Origin: Planctomycetota bacterium
Lineage (GTDB): Bacteria; Planctomycetota; J058; J103
Assembly: GCA_026004615.1 (NCBI GenBank)
Contig: BPJM01000005.1
Coordinates: 246,612-310,611 of the forward strand
Length of the DNA: 64,000 bases
Direction of reading: 5' to 3'
Positions 53,217-62,888 of the stretch are shown in pieces. Under the pieces are notes generated by a model. The model saw only the letters and a list, made by a program, of their open reading frames with translations, did not search any database and was not told the origin of the DNA. Position 1 is the first letter of the stretch, and the number at the start of each line of letters is the position of its first letter. The translations under genes were made by a program, and so were the position numbers.

Positions 53217-55012
53217 CGGCGCCTGGCCGCGAGCAGCATGTGGAAACCCTGCCCGGCGAGATAGAGGTCCGTTCGCCCGTCTCCGTCCAGATCGCCGGCC
53301 AGCGCCGCCTGCACCTGGCCCGGCGCCAGGGGGGGCAGGGCGACGGAGGCGTCGAAGAACACCCCGCCCGGTCCGCGGAGCAGCAGCAGCGGGGGGCCGA
53401 GCGCGTCGATGGCGAGGAGGTCGAGCTCGCCGTCGCCGTTGAGGTCCGCCACCCGCACCGCCAGCGGCTCGGCGGGCTGGGCGGGAAGCAGCGCCGAGCG
53501 GTCGATGAGCGTACCGGCAGCGTTGAGCAGAAGCACCAGACCGTCGCCCGAGCGGGTGGCGAGCACCAGGTCGGTCAGGCCGTCGCGGTCCAGGTCGGCG
53601 GCGGCGAGCGCGCTGACCGCGAGCGGCAGCGCGGGCGCGGTGCCCGGGGGGGCCGGGACGAAGCTGCCGGTGCCGTTGTTGAGGCAGACCACCAGCGGGT
53701 TCGCCTCGGGCGCCAGCACCAGATCCAGGTCGCCGTCGCCCTCCAGGTCGAGCCAGGCCGCGGCGGTGACGGTCGCCCCGGCGAGTTCGGGGGGCAGCGC
53801 CGGGCCGAGCCGGCTCGGGCCCTCGTCGAGACAGCGGCCGGTGCCGTCGCGGACCAAGAGCGCGAGCGTGCCGTCGTCGTAGGCGACGAGCAGCTCCGCG
53901 CCCGGGTGCCCGTCGATCTCGCCGGCGGCGGCGGCGAGCGCGCGGCGCGGCGGCCGGGCGGGCAGCGCATCGGGATCGAGCACCAGCTGCCCGCCGCCAT
54001 TTTGGCGCAGCAGCGCCTCGCGCGCCGCGGTGTACTCGATCACGAAGCGGGGGGGTTCCTTGGGAAGCGGGCCGGTGGAGGTGAGCACCTCGCTGGCCAG
54101 GAAGGTGACATCCGCAGGGCCGGCGGTGCGCGAGACCGTCATGCCGTAGTTGGGCAGCGTGCCCGCGTGCCAGCCCTGCACCAGCGGCGCGATCTCGAAG
54201 CTGCGCCGCAGCCCTTTCTTCCCGTCGGCGACGCCGAGCACCGCCGCCGGCACCGCGGCGGTGGGGGTGGGCAGCGCGGGGTCGTGCCAGCTCGCCCAGG
54301 TGACGGTGGCGGGATCGAAGGGCCGGTCGATGTGCGCGAAGATCCCGTAGGCGGTGCCGGGAAAGGCCGGGAGGCCGAACTGGTAGAGCTCCAGCCGCGC
54401 CGAATCCACCCGCGCACCGGCGGGCAGGCGCGCGAGTTCCGCGTCGGGTAGCGCGATCAGGCCTTGCTGGGGTGGATTACCAGACAGCTTCTGCAGGAGA
54501 AATGGTTGATTTCCTCTCGGAACGGAAGATTGGGAAGAGATCCCCGCATCGAGGCTTGCAGGCGGCGCCGGGGCGCTGGTGAGCGTCGCGGCCCGGGGCG
54601 CCGCGAGCACGAGCAGCTCCAGCGGCCCGTCGCCCTCGGCATCCAGCCAGAGCACGCCCGCCGGGCTGCCGAGGAGCGCGGCCGGCGAGGGCAGACAGGC
54701 GGCGGTCCGGTCGGTCCACGCCCCCGCGGCGTCGCGGGCGAGGAGCCGGAGCGCCCCGCCGCCTGCGAGTGCGATCCGGTCCAGGCTCCCGTCGCCGTCC
54801 AGATCGGCGCCCTCGAGCGCCGCCACCGCGCTCGGCGCCGCGGGCAGCAGCGCGCTCGCGTCGGCGAAGACCGGCGGGCGCGGCGGGGCGAGCCGCTGGC
54901 TCTGCCCGCCGCAGCCCGCTCCCGCGAGCACGAGCACGCCCAGCAGCGCCCCTCCAGCCCAGGCCGCCCGGTGCACGAGCCCCGCTGCCCCCGCCCCGCT
55001 GCCAACCGGCAT
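53213..55012 (-). CDS. VCBS/FG-GAP lipoprotein with inserted DNRLRE-like domain
   Basis: 599 residues with a lipobox (GVLVLAGAGC). It holds FG-GAP/VCBS-type repeats with calcium motifs such as DLDGDGSLDR, DLEGDGDLDL, DLNGDGELDL and DLDGDGRTDLY, forming a propeller or beta solenoid. Between the first and later repeats (about residues 155-340) a DNRLRE-like carbohydrate-binding domain is inserted (VDSARLELYQFG, PATVTWASWHDP and NYGMTVSRTAG). ATG at 55012. Its stop overlaps the start of the giant kinase (ATGA), linking an outer-surface, calcium-loaded ligand-binding protein to the sensor-regulator. Confidence 0.82.
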
Positions 55013-55099
55013 TGGCAATGTAGGACACGGCCGCGGTGCCCGTCAAGGCGGGGCGGCGGGCCAGAGGGAGGCTCGCGCCGGAGGGGGCAGGGCGCGCGC

Positions 55100-55570
55100 T
55101 CAGTTGACGTTCGTCGTGGCTTCGTCGAAGTACGCCGTCCAGTCGTAGTCGTACATGGTCACTGCCCACTGGAGCTGGTCGCCGGGCACCAGGCCGAGCC
55201 CGCTGACGTCCACGAGGTATTCCACGGTGTAATGGCCGCCACCGTGATCGGTGACCGTGGACTCCAGGACGTTCGGCACGAAGCCGACGCCGTTCTTCGC
55301 GGCGTCCAGCCAATCCCACATGAGCGCGGTGAAGTTGTACGCGTCGCCGCTGACCAGCACGGTGGTCTCCGAGGCCGCGATGCTCGCCGGCGCGCTCGCC
55401 AGCACCCAGGGCGGCGTCACGCCTGGCTCGGGGTCGGACTCCTCGGCGCCCGAGTGCGGCGCCGGCAGCAACAGCGCCGCCCCCAGCACCAACCCGAGCG
55501 CGCTCCGCACGCCCCACCGGCCCTTGCCGAGCCCCGTCCTCTCGCCGTATCGAGCAGATCCGGTCTTCAT
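55100..55570 (-). CDS. Small secreted protein, function unknown
   Basis: 156 residues with a long-n-region signal peptide (RSALGLVLGAALLLPAPHSGA). The mature part is beta-rich and includes TVLVSGDAYNFTALMWDWLDA and VTMYDYDWTAYFDEATTNVN. No known domain recognised. GGGGAGGA lies upstream of the ATG. It lies 87 bases upstream of the VCBS gene and is probably the first gene of this reverse operon. Confidence 0.65.
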   Translation of the reverse strand: MKTGSARYGERTGLGKGRWGVRSALGLVLGAALLLPAPHSGAEESDPEPGVTPPWVLASAPASIAASETTVLVSGDAYNFTALMWDWLDAAKNGVGFVPNVLESTVTDHGGGHYTVEYLVDVSGLGLVPGDQLQWAVTMYDYDWTAYFDEATTNVN

Positions 55571-56007
55571 GGCGTATCCTCCCCTCGGGTTGCCGCAGCT
55601 GCCTGGCTCAAGCGCCGGGCCGGAGCGGCGCGCACCGGCCCGCGCGGTGCGGCCCCGGCCCGCCGGGCCAGAGCGGCGCGGCCGCGCGGGGTGCGGGGGG
55701 CTCGTGGAGCTCGCGCCCGGGGACCGGCTCGGCGCCAGTCGGCGGTGGCGAGGTGCCAATCGGCGTTGACGGTTCGGTGCGCCGGCGGGCCGGCGAACCC
55801 GCGCCGGGCGGACTACTGTAAAATATGATCCCAAAAGGCGTTGTGTCTCTGCGCGGCCGCCCGCCCGCGCCGCTGCCGCGCTGGCGCGCGATTTGACAGG
55901 ATACAGGCGGGCTGATCGCATCGCCGGGGCGGGCGGTGCGGCGCCGCCGCCGCATCGCCGGCGGGCAGGCGGAGCAGGCCAGCGCGGGCAGAGAAGGGCG
56001 CAGCACG
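55571..56007. other. 437-base divergent intergenic region
   Basis: No gene is seen. A/T-rich patches stand out in this GC-rich DNA, including a TATGAT-like box at 55824-55829 and TTGACA at 55893-55898. The region should hold the promoters of both the secreted-protein operon and the hybrid kinase, but neither has a convincing complete pair. Confidence 0.45.
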
Positions 56008-57588
56008 ATGGCGCACGGGGCGGACGCGCCGGGCGAGCACCAGCCCGCACCCGCGGGCGGGCGAGCGCTCGCGCAGCTGAGCTGCGCGGCGAGCCCGGTG
56101 CCGCTTTTGTGGATCGATCGCCAGGGCGCGATCCGGGATGCCAACGCCGCCGCAGTTACGGGCCTCGGCGGCCGGGCGGAGGCGCCGCTGCCCCGGCGGC
56201 TCGCCGAGCTGGTGGGGGAGCCCGCCGCCGGCATGCTCCTCGCCGCCCTCCGGCAAGGGCGGCCCACCGTGCTCGTCGCGGAGCTACCGCCCGCCGGCGC
56301 GGAGCAGCTCGGGCGGCCGGCCTGTCTGGCGCTCAGCCCGCTCTGCGGTTCCGCCGAGCCGGAGGGCGGGGCTCTGCTCGCGGTCCTGCCGCCGCCCGAG
56401 TTCGCGCCCGGGCAGCTGCAGCGCCTGCAGCACATGCACTGGCTGGCCACGGTCGGCCGCTTCGCGGGCGCGCTCACGCACGAGCTGAACAATCCGCTGA
56501 CCTCGATCCTCGGCCTGGTGGAGCTCCTGGGCCTGGGGCTCGGCGAGCAGGAGCAGCGCGAGTACCGCGAGCGCCTGGGGCAGGAGGCGGAGCGCGCCGC
56601 CGAGCTGTCGCGGCGGCTGCAGCGCCTGGCGCGCCGCGAATCCGTGCCGGGCGCGCTGTGCGATCTCAACGAGGCGATCCAGGAGCTGCTCTGCGTGCGC
56701 GGGCACGTGCACCGGGTGCAGGGAATCCGCGTGCAGTGCGAGCTCGCGGCCGAGCTGCCGCCGGTGCGCGGGGACGCGCTGGGGCTGGTGCAGCTCCTCG
56801 CCAACCTGGTGCTCAACGCCGAAGAGGCCCTGGTGCGGCAGGGCGGCGGCACGCTCGGGCTCGCCACCGAGATCACCGCGGATGGCGCCGAGGTGGTGCT
56901 GCGCGTGACCGACGACGGCGGCGGCATCCCGCAGGCGGTGCGCGCGAGCCTGTTCGCGCCCTTCACCAGCACGGGCGCCGCCGCCGCGGGCTGCGGGCTG
57001 GGGCTATATCTGGCGCGGGCGATCGTCGAGCAGCACGGCGGCCGGATCGACGTCGAGCCGCACGAGCCGCGCGGGACCGCGGTGGTCGTCCGCCTGCCGG
57101 CGTGCCGCGATCGCGCCCCGCGCCGGGCGCATGGCGCGGGCGCCGGCGCGCAGGCGGAGGCGGCGCCCCTGGACGAGCGCCGCGCGGGCAGCGCGCCGCA
57201 CCAGGCGCGCGCGCGGGTGCTGGTCGTGGACGACGAGCGCGCGGTCCGGGAGTTCGTGGCCGAGGCGTTGCGGCGCGCCGACTACGAGGTGGTGGGCTGC
57301 GACGGCGCCGAGGCCGCGCTCGAGCGGCTGGCAGCCGAGCGGTTCGCGGCGCTGGTCTGCGACGTGCACCTGGGCGGCGCCGGGGGGGCGGCGCTGTACG
57401 AGGCCCTGCGCGAGCGCTTTCCCGCCATGGCCGGACGCGTGCTCTTCGTCACCGGCGACACGCTCGATCCCCGGACGCGCGTCCTGCTCGCGCGCAGCGG
57501 TGCTCCCTACCTGGCGAAACCCTTCGGCGTCCTGGAGCTGATCCAGGCGGTCGAGCGCGTGCTCGAGCACGCCGGGGCGAGCCGATAG
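56008..57588 (+). CDS. Hybrid sensor histidine kinase with PAS and receiver domains
   Basis: 526 residues. A PAS-like domain (about 25-135), HisKA dimerisation domain with H158 in LTHELNNPLTSI, HATPase with NLVLNAEEAL, DDGGGIP and GCGLGLYLARAI, then after an Ala-rich linker a receiver domain (about 405-520: VLVVDDERAVREF, CDVHLGG, LFVTGD, YLAKPFG). No membrane segment, so cytosolic. It should autophosphorylate and pass phosphate to its own receiver and perhaps to other regulators in this island. ATG at 56008; the upstream frame to 55936 lacks a binding site. Confidence 0.9.
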   Translation: MAHGADAPGEHQPAPAGGRALAQLSCAASPVPLLWIDRQGAIRDANAAAVTGLGGRAEAPLPRRLAELVGEPAAGMLLAALRQGRPTVLVAELPPAGAEQLGRPACLALSPLCGSAEPEGGALLAVLPPPEFAPGQLQRLQHMHWLATVGRFAGALTHELNNPLTSILGLVELLGLGLGEQEQREYRERLGQEAERAAELSRRLQRLARRESVPGALCDLNEAIQELLCVRGHVHRVQGIRVQCELAAELPPVRGDALGLVQLLANLVLNAEEALVRQGGGTLGLATEITADGAEVVLRVTDDGGGIPQAVRASLFAPFTSTGAAAAGCGLGLYLARAIVEQHGGRIDVEPHEPRGTAVVVRLPACRDRAPRRAHGAGAGAQAEAAPLDERRAGSAPHQARARVLVVDDERAVREFVAEALRRADYEVVGCDGAEAALERLAAERFAALVCDVHLGGAGGAALYEALRERFPAMAGRVLFVTGDTLDPRTRVLLARSGAPYLAKPFGVLELIQAVERVLEHAGASR

Positions 57589-57613
57589 CGCATTCCCAGA
57601 GGAGGAACCCTTC

Positions 57614-57820
57614 ATGACGCGCACGAGGCGCCAGGCACGCCTGCGCGCGGCGCTGGCGGCCGCCCTGCCGCTCGCCGCGGCGCTGCTGTGCGGCTGCCCC
57701 AGCACCGGGGCGAAGCGGCCGCAGTCGGAACGGCCCTACACCCACACCATCAGTAGCGACGACGAGGAGGCGCACAAGGAGACAGGCGCTCCTGCGCGCC
57801 ACACGATCGGCGCCGACTGA
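57614..57820 (+). CDS. Small lipoprotein
   Basis: 68 residues. Basic start (MTRTRRQARLRAA), hydrophobic segment and a lipobox LLCGC, then a short polar tail of about 40 residues. AGGAGGA lies upstream of the ATG. It follows the hybrid kinase by 25 bases and may be in the same transcript. No function can be assigned. Confidence 0.6.
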   Translation: MTRTRRQARLRAALAAALPLAAALLCGCPSTGAKRPQSERPYTHTISSDDEEAHKETGAPARHTIGAD

Positions 57821-58037
57821 CCGAGCCTCCGCCGGATCCCCCGCGCGCTGCGGGAGCCCGCGGCAGGCGCGCGGGGCTGTCGGACCGCCGGACAGCTGAC
57901 GCGAAATCCGACCGTTCGCGGGCGCTGCGGCCACTGCGGCTCGCGACGAGGCCACCGCCCGCCGCGCCGCGCGCCGCGCGGGATGGGCGGTGGCTACGAA
58001 AGCGGCGGCCGGCTTGCGGTCCGTGCCTTGCGTTCGC

Positions 58038-58059
58038 CCTCGCTCAGAAGCGAGCGAGG
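58038..58059 (+). promoter_or_regulatory. Hairpin just upstream of the sigma factor ribosome binding site
   Basis: An 8-bp perfect stem (58038-58045 with 58052-58059) and 6-base loop end at the edge of the GGGAGGA motif of the sigma factor gene. It may hinder or frame ribosome binding. Confidence 0.4.
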
Positions 58060-58068
58060 GAGGAAGCG

Positions 58069-58848
58069 ATGGCAGCGGTGAGCGAAAGCGCGGCACGGCA
58101 GCGCGAGGAGCGGGTGCTGCGCCACCTGTTCCTCGTCGATTCCGCGATCCGGCAGCTCCGGGTGCACCTGCCGCCGCCGTTCGACCGCGACGATCTGCAC
58201 GCGGTCGGGGTGCTCGGGCTGGTGGCGGCGGCGCAGAGCTACCAGGCGCGCCGCAACGCCAGCTTCAAGACATACGCGTATCTCAAGATCCGCGGCGCCA
58301 TCCTGGACGAGCTGCGCGCGCGCAGCGCGCTGCCGCGCGGCCAGATCCGCAAGCTGCGGCGCCTGAAGGAGTGCGACCGCAGGTGCCGCAAGCGCCTGGG
58401 TCGCGGCGCCCGGCCGGCCGAGCTGGCGGCGGCGAGCGGGCTTGCCCCCGAGGAGGTGCAGCAGCTGCTCGCCGCTGCGCGCGCCTCGGCGGTGCTCTCG
58501 CTCGACGTTGCCGGCAAGGGGCAGCAGGCGCCGGCGCTGGGCGAGATCCTCGCCGCGCCGGCGAGCGCCGATCCCGCCGAGGATGCCGCCCGAGCCGAAC
58601 AGCTCGAGCGCCTGGCGGGGGCGCTGGCCGCGCTTGCCGAGCGCGACCGGCAGGTGCTGGTGCTGTATTACCACGAGGAGTTGCTCCTCAAGGAGATCGG
58701 CGAGGTGCTCGGGGTCTCGGAGTCGCGCGTCTGCCAGCTGCATGCGCGCGCGCTTCGCCGGCTGCGGCGCGCGATGGAGCGGCAGCCGCTCGCGGCCTCG
58801 TGCGGCCGAGGAGTGCCGGCGGACGGCATGGCGGGTGGGGCGCGGTGA
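58069..58848 (+). CDS. FliA/WhiG-type sigma factor
   Basis: 259 residues with region 2 ([37 protein letters not shown]), region 3 ([15 protein letters not shown]) and region 4 ([20 protein letters not shown]), the layout of the FliA/WhiG group. Region 1.1 is absent as expected. In other bacteria these direct flagellar or developmental genes; no flagellar gene is visible here, so the target set is unknown. The stop codon overlaps the start of the degenerate receiver (TGATG), so the two are made together. A hairpin lies at its ribosome binding site. Confidence 0.9.
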   Translation: MAAVSESAARQREERVLRHLFLVDSAIRQLRVHLPPPFDRDDLHAVGVLGLVAAAQSYQARRNASFKTYAYLKIRGAILDELRARSALPRGQIRKLRRLKECDRRCRKRLGRGARPAELAAASGLAPEEVQQLLAAARASAVLSLDVAGKGQQAPALGEILAAPASADPAEDAARAEQLERLAGALAALAERDRQVLVLYYHEELLLKEIGEVLGVSESRVCQLHARALRRLRRAMERQPLAASCGRGVPADGMAGGAR

Positions 58849-59267
58849 TGGCGGCAGCGGCGACGGCGCGGGGCGCCGAGGTGCTGGTGGTCGAGTCGGA
58901 CGGGGCGCTCCGCGCGCTGTTGTGCCGCGCGCTGCGCGCGGAGGGTTACCGGGTCCGCGAGGCCGAGGCGGAGGAGCAGGCGCTGGAGCTGCTCGCGCAC
59001 CAGCCAGGGGAGGTGGCACTCGCCGTCCTGGCCCTGCCCAGCCCCTGCACCAGGGGGGCCGAAGCCCTGGACCGGTTGCTGGTGGCGCGGCCGGGGCTGG
59101 CGGTGGTGGTGCTGGCCGGCCTGCTCCAGCCCTGGGAGCGCCGGGCGCTGTTGCGGCGGGGGGCCCGCGCCTGTCTGAGCAAGCCGTTCCGGCTCGAGGC
59201 GCTGCGCCGCGCGGTGCGCGCGGCGCTGGCGGTAGCGGCGCCATCCCGGACCGGGGCGGACGGGTGA
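58848..59267 (+). CDS. Degenerate receiver-domain protein
   Basis: 139 residues, a lone receiver fold: [15 protein letters not shown] at the start and [15 protein letters not shown] at the end (the conserved Lys-Pro). The phosphorylated aspartate that normally sits in a DxxMP-type turn is missing; the site reads LAVLALPSP. The switch Ser/Thr is also replaced (VVLAGL). It is thus a pseudo-receiver, which may bind a partner without phosphate. It is translationally coupled to the sigma factor upstream and is a candidate to control its activity. Confidence 0.82.
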   Translation: MAAAATARGAEVLVVESDGALRALLCRALRAEGYRVREAEAEEQALELLAHQPGEVALAVLALPSPCTRGAEALDRLLVARPGLAVVVLAGLLQPWERRALLRRGARACLSKPFRLEALRRAVRAALAVAAPSRTGADG

Positions 59268-60026
59268 GCACCCCCTGCCGGCACATGCCTTGCTCGACCG
59301 CCGCCTGTGGGGTGGCGCACCCCGGGCGCGAAGAGGAGGACAGCTCGTTGGAGTCCAGGGACCGCCCGCGCATCCTGGTCATCGACGACGATCCGGACGT
59401 CCGCGAGATGCTCCGGGCACTTCTGACCTGCAACGGGTACGAAGTCCATACCTGCCGCGACGGCGCCGAGGGGCTGGCGGCGGTGCAGGCCCTCGAGCCC
59501 GATCTGATCCTGGTCGACCTGGTCATGCCGGGGCTGGGAGGGCTGGAGCTGTGCGAGCGGCTGCGGCAGATGCCGGGGCACCAGGGCCGCCCGGTCATCA
59601 TGCTCTCGGCGCGGGCGGATCTGGAGCACCGGGTGGCGGGGCTGCGCTTCGGCGCCGATGAGTACCTGCCCAAGCCTTTCCGGCGTGCGGAGATCCTGGC
59701 GCACGTGGAGCGCAAGCTCCAGAGCGCCGCGGCGCACCGGCGAGCGGTGCTCCAGCAGCGCCGGGCTGCGATCGGCGAGCTGGCGGTGGCGATCTGCCAC
59801 GAGCTGAACAACCCGCTGGCGGCGCTGCGCGGCGAGGTACAGCTCGCGCTGCTGGAAGGCGGGTTACCCACCACGGTGCGCGAGCGGCTGGAGCGCCTGG
59901 AGGCACTCACGCAGCGCATGGCGGCGGTGCTGGCCCGGCTGCCGCAGGTCTCCGACCGCAGCGTGGAGTATGTGGACGGCACCCGCATGACCGACCTCTG
60001 GTCGGGCCGGGATCCCGAGCAGGCGA

Positions 60027-61413
<1,387 letters not shown>

Positions 61414-61664
61414 CTCCCACTTCCCCCCGATACCCGACCGGAAACCGGCGGCGTCCCCGCCACGCGCCCCGCCTGCCCGCGAGAGCCAGTGCTGGCGTCG
61501 GGCGATCGCACCAACCCCCGGTCCTCCTCCCTTGTAGGCGAGGGTGTCGGGTTTTGCAACGGCAGCTCGCAGGATGGGACGGCGGCTGTTCAGCGCCCGG
61601 CGCTCCGGTCGAAGGATGAGGGCAGTGCTCGGTGCGGCGGACCGGCGTGCAGGGGGACGGTATC

Positions 61665-61907
61665 ATGGACCCGGAGGGTAGCAGCCGCGAGCAGCTGGCC
61701 GAACAGGCGCGGTCACAGCCGCGGGCTCGTGTCCGGGCTCGGCAGACAGCCGTGGCGCGGGTCGCGGCCGCGCAGGCGCGCCTGCGAGCAGGGCTCGCCG
61801 ACGATCCGGTGGTGCTGCGCGAGACCGCGCGCCGGCTGCTGGCGCTCGGAGGGCCGGCGCTGCTCGAAACCCTGCTGCCCGGAGCGCCGTGCTGGCCCGC
61901 GAGCTGA
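61665..61907 (+). CDS. Small protein, distant FlgM-like pattern
   Basis: 80 residues: Arg/Ala/Gln-rich start, then a helical part (TAVARVAAAQARLRAGLADDPVVLRETARRLLAL). This spacing (V..A...L..G....D...L.E.A..LL) recalls the sigma-binding end of FlgM-type anti-sigma-28 factors. The evidence is only a pattern, but a FliA/WhiG-type sigma factor is encoded 2.8 kb away. It could also be a chance open frame in GC-rich DNA. Confidence 0.4.
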   Translation: MDPEGSSREQLAEQARSQPRARVRARQTAVARVAAAQARLRAGLADDPVVLRETARRLLALGGPALLETLLPGAPCWPAS

Positions 61908-61940
61908 CACCCGGCGCCGCTCCGTCCTGACCGTCCCGGC

Positions 61941-62795
61941 TCAGGGCGAGCCGGGCGGCGGCGCACCCTCGTCCCGGCCCTCGGTGCGGTTCAGGATGGG
62001 GAACCACAGGTCGCGCCGGCACACGATGCAGTAGCGCTGGCCGGGCGCGATCGGCGCCTCGGGATGGAGCACGCAGGGTTTGGGCTCGGCGGTCAGCTCG
62101 CGTTTGAGCCAGTGCACGCCCTCGTACACCGTCACGGTGACGTTGCGCTCGATCAGCCGCTCGAGCACCAGGTGGTCGGTCGAGACGGACTCGGTCACCA
62201 GCAGCACGAGCAACCCGGCGTGCAGTCCGAGCCACCACAACACCGAAGGGTAGCGCTCGGCCAGCATGTCGCTCCGGGCGGTGAAGGTATCGCACACCAC
62301 GCCCTGGCGCCGCGGGTTGCGCACCCGCAGCAGCAGCACGGCGTGGTGGTCGTAGTCCAGCCCGAAGCCGTCGATCCACGGCAGCACGAGGCCGGGGAAG
62401 ACGCTGAGGGCGTTCGTCAACCGGTTCTTGCTGAGGTCGACCTCGAGCACCGGCTCCAGCACCACGTCCACCGCCTCGTCGCGAAGCGGATAGTGGACCG
62501 CCTCGAACAGCAGCAGGTCCTTGATCGCCTCGGCGAGCAGGCGGCCGAGCTCGTCCGCGTCGCCAGCTTCGGGATCGGGCTCGGCTCCCTGGGGACCTCG
62601 CAGCTCCAGCCGCCGGATCCCCAGCACCAGGCCGTTTTTCTTCGCCGCCGCTTCGGGACGGCTGGCGCGCGGCTCCGGGCGATATTCGACCTGCGTCGAG
62701 ATGCCGAGCCGGCAGCCCGCCGGCCCGCCGGCGAGCAACGGCAGCAGCGCCACCAACCCGGCCCGGCCAAGCCAGCTTCCCGCTCGCCGCTCCAT
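61941..62795 (-). CDS. Envelope lipoprotein with cysteine-rich C-terminus
   Basis: 284 residues with a lipoprotein-like signal (LVALLPLLAGGPAGC). The middle has beta-strand/helix features (LGRLLAEAIKDLLLFEAVHY, LSVFPGLVLPWIDGF) and a hydrophobic stretch (SVLWWLGLHAGLLVLLVTESV). The tail holds CVLHPE then YCIVCRRDLW, a likely zinc ribbon or iron site. No named family recognised. ATG at 62795 with AAAGGAG upstream. It is followed, in the reverse sense, by a protein with similar cysteine pairs upstream. Confidence 0.68.
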   Translation of the reverse strand: MERRAGSWLGRAGLVALLPLLAGGPAGCRLGISTQVEYRPEPRASRPEAAAKKNGLVLGIRRLELRGPQGAEPDPEAGDADELGRLLAEAIKDLLLFEAVHYPLRDEAVDVVLEPVLEVDLSKNRLTNALSVFPGLVLPWIDGFGLDYDHHAVLLLRVRNPRRQGVVCDTFTARSDMLAERYPSVLWWLGLHAGLLVLLVTESVSTDHLVLERLIERNVTVTVYEGVHWLKRELTAEPKPCVLHPEAPIAPGQRYCIVCRRDLWFPILNRTEGRDEGAPPPGSP

Positions 62796-62888
62796 CGCCG
62801 TCGGCTCCTTTCCCCCCTCGGTCCGGCGCGCCATCGTAACGCGGCGGTCCGTCGCCGCAAGCGGGCTGCGGGCCGGGCGGCGCTGCCC

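Noticed and set aside
57994..60026. Continuation of the NtrC receiver frame far downstream
   Set aside because: The receiver sequence continues in another frame after 61.24 kb; the rest is antisense to known genes.
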